In this document: positions 17,001 to 25,482 of the stretch, one piece after another
Numbering within the stretch: position 1 is the stretch's first letter
Layout of the letters: each line of letters opens with the position of its first letter
Assembly (NCBI RefSeq): GCF_027587195.1
Contig: NZ_JAPDDP010000078.1
Span: 1-35,723, forward strand
Reading direction: 5' to 3'
DNA: 35,723 nt
Origin: Solirubrobacter phytolaccae
Lineage (GTDB): Bacteria > Actinomycetota > Thermoleophilia > Solirubrobacterales > Solirubrobacteraceae
Position numbers and translations under genes: made by a program
Notes under the pieces: model-generated
What the model was told of the DNA's origin: nothing
Database searches by the model: none
What the model saw: only the letters and a program-made list of their open reading frames with translations

Positions 17001-18359
17001 ATCGACGCCGAGATCGCCGCGGAGTTCACCACGGACGGCTACGTGCACTTCAAGGCCGACGTCGGCGGCGGCTACCCGAAGAACGACCCGTGGATCAACT
17101 GGAACGTCGGGCTGGACTTCGAGTACTACAAGAAGCAGTTCAACGCCGAGGCGCACGCCGTGCTGGAGATCGTGCCGCTGGAGTTCACGACCGGCGCCAA
17201 CGTGCTCGTGTCCAACAAGGGCATCGCCGCCTGCCTGTACTTCAAGACGTTCGCTGGCACGTGGCGGCCGGGAGCCGGCGCGATGTGGGGCCACGGCCCG
17301 ACGCTGTACCTGTTCGGCTGTGACGTGAAGGACTACAAGGTCGTCATCAAGCACGCGCTGTCCGGCGACAAGGTGATCGGTGACATCGTCCCGCCCGGCA
17401 CGTCGGCGAGCGCGAGCAAGGCGGGTGTGAAGACGATGCCGACCGGCGGGCACGGCAACTCGGCCGGGCTGGTCGAGTACACGGGCAAGAGCACCGCGCA
17501 CGCCGCGCAGGCCGGGCCCGACCCCGTCGACATCCCCGCCGGGCTGCCCGGCACGGTGATGGCGTTCAAGGGGGCCGACGCCCCGCCGCACGTCATCCTC
17601 CGCGGCCCGTCCGGCCAGGTGTTCGACACCGGCGCCGGCAACGCGCACGCCGAGGCCCCGGGCTTCGTCGCGCTCAAGAACGACAAGCTGGACATCACCG
17701 AGGTCGTGATCGAGAAGCCCGCCGCCGGTCGCTGGACGGTCGAGACCGCGGCTGACTCCTCGCGCCTCGTCCAGGGCATCCAGGCCGACGGCACCCGCCC
17801 GGTCACCGCGACCGCGAAGGTCACCGGCTCCGGCCATGACCGCACGCTCGACTACACCGTCAAGGGCCTCCCGGGCGGCAGCCGCGTCGAGTTCACCGAA
17901 GCCGGACCCGGCGGCGGCGGGCGCATCGGCAGCGCCAAGGCCGACGGGCGCGGCACGCTGAAGTTCCACCCGGCCGGCGGCGCGCCCGGCGCGCGCGAGA
18001 TCAAGGCCGTCGTCTACGGCGCGGACGGGTTCATCACCGGCCGCCTGGAGCTCGGCAAGTACACGGCACCCGCTCCGCAGCGTCCGGCCAAGGCGACGAA
18101 GCTGACGCTCAAGCGCTCGGGCAAGAAGCTCGTGTTGCGCTGGCGCGGGAAGGCGTTCACGCAGCAGGTGGACATCCGCAGCAGCGGCGGCCTGAACCTC
18201 ACCCGCACGGTCAAGCGCTCCACGACCGCGATCGCGCTGCCCGCGGCCGGCACCCGGCTGACGGTCACCGTGACGGGCTCGACCAAGGCGGGCGTGAAGG
18301 GCTCGACGGCCCGGTTTGTCAGCAAGGTGCCCGCCAAGCCGCGCAAGCGCAAGAAGTAA
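14010..18359 (+). CDS. Large secreted mosaic protein: delta-60 repeats, two PKD domains, unknown core
   Basis: 1449 residues. A signal peptide (hydrophobic 5-20, cleavage near ARA-GT, 24/25) is followed by about seven delta-60 repeats to about residue 440, recognisable by LARLTxxGxLDxxFGTxG and DGRxxxAG patterns; these probably form a beta-propeller. Two PKD domains follow: about 446-533 (VGFDGSASTDPDG, YEWDIDGDG) and about 535-627 (ATDPDGNIIFYSFDFDGNG). Residues about 630-1190 form a large region I cannot assign, with alternating strands (EAEAEIPYPVP, AEIAAEFTTDGYVHFKAD) and scattered Cys. The C-terminus has an FN3-like strand region and a basic tail KPRKRKK that could hold the protein at the envelope. 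No catalytic motif is visible. Probably a cell-surface or extracellular adhesin-like or matrix protein (inference). The start has no good Shine-Dalgarno sequence. Confidence 0.88.
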   Translation: MPPRSLALLAVLISFLVVAPAARAGTFDRDTTWAHTGLAASPSDGSARWSALAVLADGRFLAAGRTPAGQAAVARFTAAGELDPTWASDQPVPGLLVVTAQNGVIPAALVARPDGTVLLGGTTLAVDSTPSLLVARLTADGHLDPSFATGGKLVTTSGPETRLGNLAVTAGGNILLAATASGSGTDRGLLVQLTAAGVRDAGFGTGGEVAFRLGNAATTVADLGLDSAGRIYVSGSRATTPRHQMAVARFTTAGALDTTYGTTGYAVGDLNGASPTVYEVDGRRLRVDADGTALVVSTVKSATGPASHLIGLARLTPAGALDGTFGTAGTRTQDVSPSHVSDATSLVTTPAGFVVGGFMAVGSTTQFALAGYKEDGSPDTTLNPANVTAANAANLQVGTGGPDRIDALALTPQGRLLAAGTSQTPAEQNLSAIVRLGGDAHTPQAVVNLSWEQKVPGRVVRPGQTVGFDGSASTDPDGPIAKYEWDIDGDGVFERSGAKVLGNYPAPTIAGVTLRVTDADGLAHTSGATVRVEANKAPKVTFVNPSKQPVAGAPFLFGAQATDPDGNIIFYSFDFDGNGTFETAAGDSPLATTTFPKKGPATIGVRVTDDEGETATGTLNVAVKDAPCVDNPVIKIERAVIVTEGADVAGGAGCFHAVTTDKGAVRTTTYTTTGHFRVNGIEVDTLANSEATLEWKRNKSGDKKTLSLKLVAPKAKVEGTAMKTDFMFHEGSIDWGLDGTTITGFVVDPSAGIGGLPLKVLGPVKLDTDGSSSLDVLPGMPPELLGKTPSAPKHLVFGPSANAAALGAFSFKVDQIPLGVILLGPVTVSYDGAGSWLIEAEAEIPYPVPTKVAGRLVIVAGHVKEVDLELKGALPTPTPIIIQSLGLHIDFGPKVAAKKECVKTVGLVETTPFELYKALDYYVPQLRQLATANPQFFGDLFHRTFQRYPVPTFALCGSIGLSLAEVIDADVKFGFARYDNPYPNLFFFQGHATIAKAIDAEIAAEFTTDGYVHFKADVGGGYPKNDPWINWNVGLDFEYYKKQFNAEAHAVLEIVPLEFTTGANVLVSNKGIAACLYFKTFAGTWRPGAGAMWGHGPTLYLFGCDVKDYKVVIKHALSGDKVIGDIVPPGTSASASKAGVKTMPTGGHGNSAGLVEYTGKSTAHAAQAGPDPVDIPAGLPGTVMAFKGADAPPHVILRGPSGQVFDTGAGNAHAEAPGFVALKNDKLDITEVVIEKPAAGRWTVETAADSSRLVQGIQADGTRPVTATAKVTGSGHDRTLDYTVKGLPGGSRVEFTEAGPGGGGRIGSAKADGRGTLKFHPAGGAPGAREIKAVVYGADGFITGRLELGKYTAPAPQRPAKATKLTLKRSGKKLVLRWRGKAFTQQVDIRSSGGLNLTRTVKRSTTAIALPAAGTRLTVTVTGSTKAGVKGSTARFVSKVPAKPRKRKK

Positions 18360-18362
18360 TGG

Positions 18363-18389
18363 GCGGGAGGGACGTAATATCCCTCCCGC
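18363..18389 (+). terminator. Perfect 10-bp hairpin between the mosaic protein and the LAL gene
   Basis: GCGGGAGGGA (18363-18372) pairs with TCCCTCCCGC (18380-18389) around the 7-base loop CGTAATA, directly after the TAA stop. It ends only 3 bases before the GTG start of the next gene, so it probably ends the upstream transcript while the downstream gene starts a new one. Confidence 0.7.
18375..18380 (+). promoter_or_regulatory. -10-like TAATAT inside the terminator loop
   Basis: TAATAT, close to the -10 consensus, occupies the loop and first stem base of the hairpin and lies 12 bases before the GTG at 18393. A transcript starting 6-7 bases later would have a leader of about 6 bases. Confidence 0.45.
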
Positions 18390-18392
18390 ACT

Positions 18393-21188
18393 GTGACGGA
18401 CCCGAATCCAGCCGCGAGCGTCACCCCGCTCGTCGGCCGGTCGGGTGAGGTCGCCGTGCTGGAAGAAGCGGCACGGACGAGCGGCCTCTCGGTGGTCGAG
18501 ATCGTCGGTGAGGCCGGGATCGGCAAGACGACGCTGCTCGACCACCTCGGCGCCTCCGCGGACCGTGCGGGGGCGCTGGTGTTGCGGGCGCGCTGCTCCG
18601 AGTACGAGCGCGACGTGCCCTACGCGCTCGTGATCGATGCGCTGGACCCGCACCTGGCGCGCCACGGCGCGCCGGCCGGGGTCGATCTCGCGGCGCTCGG
18701 CGGGACGTTCCCGGCGCTGGCGGCGAACGCGCGGGCGTCGAGCGTCGAGCGGCACGAGCTGCACCGCGCCGTGCGGGGGTTGCTCGAGCGGCTCGCCGCG
18801 CCGCGCGGCCTGGCGCTCATCCTCGACGACCTGCACTGGGCCGACCCCGCGTCGATCGCGCTCGTCGCGTCGATCGTGCGCCGGCCGCCGGCGCGGCTGC
18901 TGCTCGCGATCGCGCACCGGCACCGCCAGGCGGACTCGTCGCTCGACCCGGAGCTGCGGCGCGCCGCCGACGCCGGCGGCGCCCGCCGGCTGACGCTCGG
19001 CCCGCTCACGCCGGACGAGGCGTCGCGGCTGCTCTCCCGCCCGCAGGACGCGGAGCTGCGGCGGCTGTACGAGGAGAGCGGCGGCAACCCGTTCCACCTG
19101 ATGCAGCTCGCGCGCACCGAGTCGGCTTCGGGGACGGTGCGGATCGAGCATCCCGGCCACGGCGAAGTGCCCGGCGGGGTGCGCGAGGCGGTGCTGAGCG
19201 AGACCGCGCCGCTGGGCGCCGACGCGCGGGCGTTGCTGGACGGCGCCTCGGTCGTCGGCGACCCGTTCGAGATCGACTTCGCGGCCGAGGTGGCGGGGCT
19301 CGAGCGCGGGGCCGCTTTGGAGGCGCTGGACGTGCTGGTCGCGGCGGACCTCGTGCGCGTCACCGAGGACGTGCGGCGGTTCCGCTTCCGCCATCCGATC
19401 GTGCGGCGCACGGTCTACGAGACGGTCGGCCCGGGGCGGCGGCTGGCCGCGCACGCGCGCGCCGCCGCGGGGCTGGAGCGTGACGGCGCCGGGCCCGTGG
19501 CGCTCGCCCACCACGTGGAGCAGTCGGCGGCGCCGGGCGACTCCGGTGCGGTCGCGTTGCTCGCGCAGGCGGCGGCCGAGGTGGCGCCGCGCGCGCCGCA
19601 GACGGCCGTGCACTGGCTGTCGGTCGCGCGCACGCTCGCGCGGGGTGCAGACGAGGGCGCGCTGCTCGGTCCGCTGGCGGGTGCGCTGGCGGGCTCCGGC
19701 CGCTTCGCCGACGCGCGCAACGTGCTGCTCGAGCTGCCCACGAGCACGGAGCTGATCGTCGCCTGCGCGATGATGGACCGGCTGCTCGGGGACCACGACG
19801 GCGCGCGGGCGCGGTTGCGTACGGCGCTGGCCGGCGCGGATGTCGGCGACGCGGTCGCGCTGAACCTGGAGCTCGCCGCGCACGCGTCCTTGCGCGGGGA
19901 CCCGCTGGAGATGCGCGTGTGTGCGCGCGACGCGCTGGACGGCGCCGCCGGCGACCCGGTCCCGACCGCCGCCGCGACCGCCGCGCTGGCGATGGCCGCC
20001 TACACGCTCGAGGCCTACGACGAGGCGCGCGTGCGCGGCCTGGAGGCCACCGCGCTGATCGGCGCCCTGAGCGACGAGCAGCTGGGCACGCGGCTCGAGA
20101 TGCTGCTCTTCCTCGGCTGGGCGCAGTACTTCGGCGGCGAGTTCGCGGTCGCGCTGGAGCACTTCACGCGCGGCACCGCGATCGCTCGCCGCGCCGGCAG
20201 CGCCGTGCTCGCGCTGGAGCTCGCGGTCGGGGAGGCGCTCGGGCTCCTCGCCCGCGGTCGGATCGCCGAGGCGCTGGATGTGGCGGACGGCGCGGTCGAG
20301 GACGCGCGGCCGCTGGGCAGCGCGCAGTCGCTGCTGTGGGCGCTGTACGCGCAGACGATGGTGCTGGAGGCCGCGGGCGATCCCGCCGCCGCCGTGCGCG
20401 CGGGGGAGGAGGCGGTCGCGCTGACCGCCGGGCTGGAGCCGTCCTCGATCGTCGCGGGCTGCGGCTCGGCGTTGGCTGCCGCGTTGGTCGCGACCGGCGA
20501 AGGCGCACGGGCGACGAGCGTGTTGTTGGAGCTGCAGGGCGGCCCGGACCTCCCGCGCTTCTTCGCCGGCCAGCGCTCCGGTTGCTACGAGCTGCTTGTG
20601 CGCGCGGCGTTGCTGTCGGGGGACCGCGCGGCGGCTTCGAGCTGGGCCGATCGTGCCGAGTCGGCCGCCGCGTTGCCGCTGGGGGTCGCGTCGGCCGCGC
20701 GTGCACGGGCGCTCGTCGCGTTGCACGATGGCGACGCCCGCACGGCGAGCACGCTGGCCCTCGAGTCCGTGGCGATCACCGACGAGCTGGAGCTGCCGGT
20801 CGAGTCGGCGCGCGGACGTATCCTCGCCGGACGAGCACTGGCCGCGGCGAGCGATCGGGACGCCGCGGCCGAGCAGCTGCGCGCCGCCGAGGGCCTACTC
20901 GTCGACGCCCCGGCCGGGCACCTGCGCGCCGAGGCCGTGCGCGAGCTGCGCCGCATCGGCCGCCGCATCAACCGGGCGGGCCGCGCCGGACGCGCCAGCA
21001 CCGGCACCGCGGGCCTGTCGGTGCGCGAGCTCGAGATCGCCCGCCTCGTCGCCGGCGGCCTCACCAACCGCGCCGTCGCCGAGGCCCTGTTCCTCAGCCA
21101 GAAGACGGTCGAGAGCCACCTCGCGAGCGCGTTCGTCAAGCTCGGCATCCGCACGCGCGGCGCACTCGCCGCGGCGCTCGAGACCTGA
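18393..21188 (+). CDS. LuxR-family LAL (large ATP-binding) transcriptional regulator
   Basis: 931-residue MalT-like STAND regulator. The N-terminus has the usual PLVGRSGEVAVLEEA lead-in, Walker A GEAGIGKT (39-46) and Walker B ALILDD followed by LHWADP (141-151). A long middle region of helical repeats (about 380-850), rich in Ala and Leu, resembles TPR-type sensor repeats. The C-terminal LuxR HTH covers about the last 60 residues (LSVRELEIARLVAGGLTNRAV, then SQKTVESHLASAFVKLGI). Such proteins switch on target promoters when ATP and an inducer are bound. The GTG at 18393 is the only start that keeps the LVGR segment, yet no Shine-Dalgarno sequence fits because a hairpin ends 3 bases upstream. 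Targets are unknown. Confidence 0.93.
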   Translation: MTDPNPAASVTPLVGRSGEVAVLEEAARTSGLSVVEIVGEAGIGKTTLLDHLGASADRAGALVLRARCSEYERDVPYALVIDALDPHLARHGAPAGVDLAALGGTFPALAANARASSVERHELHRAVRGLLERLAAPRGLALILDDLHWADPASIALVASIVRRPPARLLLAIAHRHRQADSSLDPELRRAADAGGARRLTLGPLTPDEASRLLSRPQDAELRRLYEESGGNPFHLMQLARTESASGTVRIEHPGHGEVPGGVREAVLSETAPLGADARALLDGASVVGDPFEIDFAAEVAGLERGAALEALDVLVAADLVRVTEDVRRFRFRHPIVRRTVYETVGPGRRLAAHARAAAGLERDGAGPVALAHHVEQSAAPGDSGAVALLAQAAAEVAPRAPQTAVHWLSVARTLARGADEGALLGPLAGALAGSGRFADARNVLLELPTSTELIVACAMMDRLLGDHDGARARLRTALAGADVGDAVALNLELAAHASLRGDPLEMRVCARDALDGAAGDPVPTAAATAALAMAAYTLEAYDEARVRGLEATALIGALSDEQLGTRLEMLLFLGWAQYFGGEFAVALEHFTRGTAIARRAGSAVLALELAVGEALGLLARGRIAEALDVADGAVEDARPLGSAQSLLWALYAQTMVLEAAGDPAAAVRAGEEAVALTAGLEPSSIVAGCGSALAAALVATGEGARATSVLLELQGGPDLPRFFAGQRSGCYELLVRAALLSGDRAAASSWADRAESAAALPLGVASAARARALVALHDGDARTASTLALESVAITDELELPVESARGRILAGRALAAASDRDAAAEQLRAAEGLLVDAPAGHLRAEAVRELRRIGRRINRAGRAGRASTGTAGLSVRELEIARLVAGGLTNRAVAEALFLSQKTVESHLASAFVKLGIRTRGALAAALET

Positions 21189-21192
21189 CGCG

Positions 21193-21516
21193 TTACGGTT
21201 GCGGGATCGCGTGCCAGCGCCGCACGGCGCCCGTCGCGTAGATCAACGACGCGACGAACACGCCCGCGGCGAGGAGCGCGGAGCCGTACGCGAGCACGCC
21301 GGTGATCGCCGAGCACGGCTCGGCGTAGACGGCGTCACCCGACCGCATCCCGCCGCACTGCTGACGGCTCTCGTTCCAGCCGATCGCGCACACGAGCTGC
21401 AGCGCGCACACGGCGATGGCCAGGCGTGAGAGCCACTTCGGCGCTCCCAGGTGCGGGGCCAGGAGGAACGCGGCGAAGGTCGAGTACAGCGTCCCGGCGA
21501 CGAGGATCTCACCCAT
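21193..21516 (-). CDS. Small three-helix membrane protein, function unknown
   Basis: 107 residues from the ATG at 21516; a TTG at 21525 would add three. Three hydrophobic segments are seen: about 4-22, 30-46 (LAIAVCALQLVCAIGW) and 70-93 (ITGVLAYGSALLAAGVFVAS). The loop between helices 2 and 3 has two Cys (QQCGG and AEPCSA) that could pair outside the membrane. No family is recognised. It lies 21 bases downstream of the TetR stop on the same strand, so it could be co-transcribed, but it also has its own TACCTT box 7 bases before the ATG. It converges on the LAL gene with 4 bases between the stop codons. Confidence 0.7.
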   Translation of the reverse strand: MGEILVAGTLYSTFAAFLLAPHLGAPKWLSRLAIAVCALQLVCAIGWNESRQQCGGMRSGDAVYAEPCSAITGVLAYGSALLAAGVFVASLIYATGAVRRWHAIPQP

Positions 21517-21523
21517 CCGGGGC

Positions 21524-21529
21524 AAGGTA
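21524..21529 (-). promoter_or_regulatory. -10-like TACCTT box before the small membrane protein
   Basis: On the minus strand TACCTT lies 7 bases before the ATG at 21516. No Shine-Dalgarno sequence is present. Confidence 0.3.
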
Positions 21530-21537
21530 GCCCGCGC

Positions 21538-22113
21538 TCAGGTCGAGGGGAACAGGCGCTCCGCGGCGAGCACCGCCGCCGCGCGCCGGCGCGCGAGCAC
21601 GGCCGGGTCGGTCGCGTCCTCGAGCGTGTGGAACTCGATCGCCGACAGCCAGCCCATGCTCAGGTGGATGAGGAACATCAGCACGTCGATCGGCTCGAAG
21701 GCGTCGTCGAGCACGCCGTCGCGCTGCCCCTGCTCGATGGCGTCGAGCTTGGTGCGCAGCGACGCGACGCCGGCGTCACCGAGGCCGACGAGGCGCTCAT
21801 TGGGCTCGAGCCGGCTCCAGGCGACGAGGCGCAGCATGTCGGGGTGTTGGACGTAGAAGTCGAAGAGCTCGCCGACGTAGCCGGGCAGGTCGGCGGGGTC
21901 GAGCACCGTGCTGTCCATGACCTGCTGGAGCTGGTCGGCGGCGACCGCGGCGTACAGCTCCTCCTTGGAGCGGAAGTACGCGTACACGCGCTCCTTGCTC
22001 GTCTTCGCCGCACGCGCGATCCGATCGACGCGCGCGCCGGCCACGCCGTGCTCGGCGAACTCGCCGAGCGCTGCCGCGAGCACGCGCTCCTTGGGTGTGG
22101 CGATGGTCGACAC
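21538..22113 (-). CDS. TetR-family repressor next to an aldo/keto reductase
   Basis: 191 residues from GTG at 22113, which lies 6 bases after a TAGGCT box. HTH about 8-55 (RVLAAALGEFAEHGVAGARV, then RAAKTSKERVYAYFRSKEEL), followed by a TetR_C-type ligand domain (AIEQGQRDGVLDDAFEPIDV, FLIHLSMGWLSAIEFH). It is divergent from the reductase gene across 76 bases containing a perfect 11-1-11 palindrome, so autorepression and control of the reductase are likely. It shares no close similarity with the two TetR proteins of the MFS cassettes and its operator is different. Confidence 0.93.
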   Translation of the reverse strand: MSTIATPKERVLAAALGEFAEHGVAGARVDRIARAAKTSKERVYAYFRSKEELYAAVAADQLQQVMDSTVLDPADLPGYVGELFDFYVQHPDMLRLVAWSRLEPNERLVGLGDAGVASLRTKLDAIEQGQRDGVLDDAFEPIDVLMFLIHLSMGWLSAIEFHTLEDATDPAVLARRRAAAVLAAERLFPST

Positions 22114-22119
22114 CCGTGG

Positions 22120-22125
22120 AGCCTA
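22120..22125 (-). promoter_or_regulatory. -10-like TAGGCT box of the tetR gene
   Basis: Read on the minus strand, TAGGCT ends 6 bases before the GTG at 22113, predicting a leaderless transcript. Confidence 0.4.
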
Positions 22126-22126
22126 G

Positions 22127-23176
<1,050 letters not shown>

Positions 23177-23216
23177 AGCCGTGTAAGTGCGGCGCGGGTC
23201 CCGGACAGAAACGGGC

Positions 23217-23723
23217 ATGAACTCGGTGACTCGCGCCAGGCCGAACGCGGCCGGTGAACGCGAGCGGTTCGTGGCGCTGTACGAGTCCCACGGCGCCGCG
23301 GTGCTCGCGTACGCGCGCCGGCGCGTGGGTGCCGACGAGGCCGACGACGTGCTCGCCGAGACGTTCCTCGTCGCGTGGCGTCGTCGGCGCGAGGTCCCCG
23401 ACGACGCGCTCCCATGGCTGTACGCGGTGGCGGGCAACGTGGTGCGCAACCGGCTGCGCGCCGAGCGCCGCCGCGGTGCGCTCTACGCGCGGATGGCGAG
23501 CACGGTGCCGCCGGCCGCGGGTGAAGCAGCGCAGGACCTGAAGCTGGGGGAGGCGCTCGCGCGGCTGAAGGCGATCGACCGCGAGGCGCTGCTCCTGACC
23601 GCGTGGGAGGGCCTTGAACCCGAGCGTGCGGCGCGCGCCGCCGGGTGCAGTCGCGCGACCTTCCACGTGCGCCTGCATCGCGCGCGCACCCGGCTCGCAC
23701 AGGCACTGGAGGAGCAGCGATGA
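23217..23723 (+). CDS. ECF-type RNA polymerase sigma factor
   Basis: 168 residues from the ATG at 23217; a GTG at 23187 is possible but less natural. Region 2 is seen in FVALYESHGAAVLAYARRRV and ADDVLAETFLVAWRR, region 4 in LKAIDREALLLTAWEGLEPE and CSRATFHVRLHRARTRL. The two regions are joined by a short linker with no extra domain. The stop codon overlaps the next ATG (ATGA), so it is translationally coupled to a membrane protein that probably controls it. No Shine-Dalgarno sequence is evident. Target promoters cannot be read from the window. Confidence 0.9.
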   Translation: MNSVTRARPNAAGERERFVALYESHGAAVLAYARRRVGADEADDVLAETFLVAWRRRREVPDDALPWLYAVAGNVVRNRLRAERRRGALYARMASTVPPAAGEAAQDLKLGEALARLKAIDREALLLTAWEGLEPERAARAAGCSRATFHVRLHRARTRLAQALEEQR

Positions 23724-24529
23724 ACGACGTGACCGACCGCTTGCGGGCGGCGAATCCGGTGAAGGAGCCGCCGGCGCTGCCGCCGGTCGAGCCGCTGCTC
23801 GCTCGATTGACCGACGCGCCGCCGCCGCCGCGCCGCACGCACCGCCGGCTGCTCGTTCCGGCGCTCGTGATCACGATGCTGGTCGCGATCGTCGTCGGCT
23901 CCGAGCTGCGCGGGCCGGGCGTCGACGTGGTCGCCGAGGCCCGCGCCGCGCTCGGCGGGTCGGGCGGGATCGTCCACGTGGTCGCGCGTGAGGAGCGCCG
24001 CAACCCCGACGGGACGATCGTCGAGGGCTCGGGCACGACGTCGGAGATCTGGTCGGCACGCGATCCGCTGCGTTTCCGCGTCCACGACGACACCTTCGAG
24101 GCCGCGTACTTCGACGGCGTCGTGACCACGCGTGAGGACGGGAAGCTCCAGTCCACCCGGCTCGACGAGGCGGGACGCCGCGCGACCGAGGACATCGACC
24201 GCAACACCGGGCTGCTGCAGCCGGGACGTGACCCGGTACCGGTGATCCAGCGACTGCTTGCCGAAGGCAAGCTCGAGCCCGCCGGTACGACCGACCTGCG
24301 CGGCCGCAAGGCACAACGCCTCGTCGGGTCCGAGTCCGCCCCCGACGCGAGGTCGCCGGGAGTAGAGGTCGAGTACCTCGTCGACGCTCGCACCTACGCA
24401 CCGCTGCAGCTCTCGACCAAGGCGACGTTGAGCGACGGACGCAGCGCGGGCGCGTCGAAGCTGACGTTCCTGCAGTACGAGCGGCTGCCGCGGACCGCCG
24501 CCAACGAGCGGTTGCTGACCCTGAAGTGA
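23720..24529 (+). CDS. Membrane-anchored partner of the ECF sigma factor (CU044_5270-like)
   Basis: 269 residues from the ATG at 23720, which overlaps the sigma stop codon by four bases. A cytoplasmic N-terminus of about 45 residues (NDVTDRLRAANPVKEPPALP) is followed by one membrane helix (about 48-65, VPALVITMLVAIVVGSEL) and a 200-residue extracytoplasmic beta-rich domain (VVTTREDGKLQSTRL, VEYLVDARTYAPLQLS). This architecture matches proteins encoded after ECF sigma genes in actinobacteria. The zinc anti-sigma signature HxxxCxxC is absent, so anti-sigma activity is inferred from position only. It ends directly against the stop of a convergent gene, with no base between. Confidence 0.82.
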   Translation: MNDVTDRLRAANPVKEPPALPPVEPLLARLTDAPPPPRRTHRRLLVPALVITMLVAIVVGSELRGPGVDVVAEARAALGGSGGIVHVVAREERRNPDGTIVEGSGTTSEIWSARDPLRFRVHDDTFEAAYFDGVVTTREDGKLQSTRLDEAGRRATEDIDRNTGLLQPGRDPVPVIQRLLAEGKLEPAGTTDLRGRKAQRLVGSESAPDARSPGVEVEYLVDARTYAPLQLSTKATLSDGRSAGASKLTFLQYERLPRTAANERLLTLK

Positions 24530-24934
24530 CTACACGATCGCGACGGCGACGACCACCTGCGCCGCCCAGATCACGGTGCGCAGCCAGTTGGTGCGCACGA
24601 GCAGACGCACCGCACGTTCGCTCGCCTCCCGCTCGAGTCGCCCGTGCATCGGCGCGAACACGAGCCCGGTGAGCGCGAAGGCGCCGACGGCGAGCCCGGC
24701 GTTGACCACACGCAACGTCGAGCTGCCGTCGACGAGCAGCGCGAGCGCCAAGCCCACGTTCGCGCTCATCAACGGCGCGGCCAGCCACGTGATGCGGCGC
24801 CGGTGCTCGGCGCCGTAGCGCGACCACTCGCTTGCCCCCACCAGCGCGAACAGCGGGTACTGCACGAGCTGGATCGTCGCGATCAGCCCGGCGAGCGCCG
24901 CGGCGACGACGAGGTTGGCCAGCGCGAGATCCAC
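24530..24934 (-). CDS. Four-helix membrane protein, DUF1772/DUF4149-like
   Basis: 134 residues from GTG at 24934. Four hydrophobic segments: about 5-27, 49-68, 76-92 and 114-133. Conserved-looking features include QLVQYPLFALVG after helix 1 and FAPMHGRLEREASERAVRLL between helices 3 and 4, which resemble small membrane proteins of the DUF1772 type. No enzymatic motif is seen. A near -10 sequence (TACTCC) precedes the GTG by 4 bases. Its stop codon abuts that of the convergent sigma-partner gene. Confidence 0.75.
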   Translation of the reverse strand: MDLALANLVVAAALAGLIATIQLVQYPLFALVGASEWSRYGAEHRRRITWLAAPLMSANVGLALALLVDGSSTLRVVNAGLAVGAFALTGLVFAPMHGRLEREASERAVRLLVRTNWLRTVIWAAQVVVAVAIV

Positions 24935-25067
24935 CCGAGGAGTACGCCGGCGCCGCGCGTTCGGGTCAGTCGCGCATGGGCCGTCGAAGCCGTGGGGTTC
25001 GAGCCGTCACGGAACTCGACGAGTGCGCGGTCGCATGGTCCGGCCCGGTCGCGGGCACACCCGGATC

Positions 25068-25433
25068 GTGACCACCGAGGCTGTCATCGGCGTCTCCGTC
25101 GTCGGCGGGATCTTCCTCGTCGGCCTCTTCATCTGGGCGAAGCCCCGCTTCGAGGAACTCCAAGCACGGCGCGACGAGGTCGGCGACCGCGAGCTCCCGC
25201 GCCGCACGATCGTCCGCACGCTCGCGCTCGGGGTGCTCGGGCCGGCGCTCGCGCTCACCGTGAGCTTCCTCGGCGACCACCGCGACGCCGCGTTCATCGG
25301 TGGCTGCGCGTTGCTCTTCGTGTCGATCGCCGCCATGTTCGCCTTCCTGCTGCGCGACGCCGAGGCCGCGCAGCGCCGCCCTGTCACCGGCACCGCAGGA
25401 CCCGTTCACGGACAACGCACAGCTGATCGGTAG
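25068..25433 (+). CDS. Small membrane protein, function unknown
   Basis: 121 residues from GTG at 25068; an ATG at 25035 would add 11 mostly basic residues and cannot be excluded. Three hydrophobic segments: about 5-25 (AVIGVSVVGGIFLVGLFIWA), 46-65 (RTLALGVLGPALALTVSFLG) and 71-91. Short charged connections and a hydrophilic tail complete it. No family is recognised. The coding call rests on length, strong third-position G+C and the membrane pattern. The gap to the next gene is 49 bases. Confidence 0.6.
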   Translation: MTTEAVIGVSVVGGIFLVGLFIWAKPRFEELQARRDEVGDRELPRRTIVRTLALGVLGPALALTVSFLGDHRDAAFIGGCALLFVSIAAMFAFLLRDAEAAQRRPVTGTAGPVHGQRTADR

Positions 25434-25466
25434 CCGCGTCCCTTGCGCGGCAACCCTTCGAGCGAT

Positions 25467-25472
25467 TAGCGT
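25467..25472 (+). promoter_or_regulatory. -10-like TAGCGT box before the four-helix protein
   Basis: TAGCGT ends 10 bases before the GTG at 25483, with no Shine-Dalgarno sequence; a very short leader is likely. Confidence 0.3.
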
Positions 25473-25482
25473 TCCCTGCGTC

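Noticed and set aside
14130-20726. A 2198-codon open frame on the minus strand
   Set aside because: It lies antisense to two well-supported genes, is dominated by Arg, Ala, Gly, Val and Asp runs, and is explained by high G+C at third positions removing stop codons. No motif or usable start.
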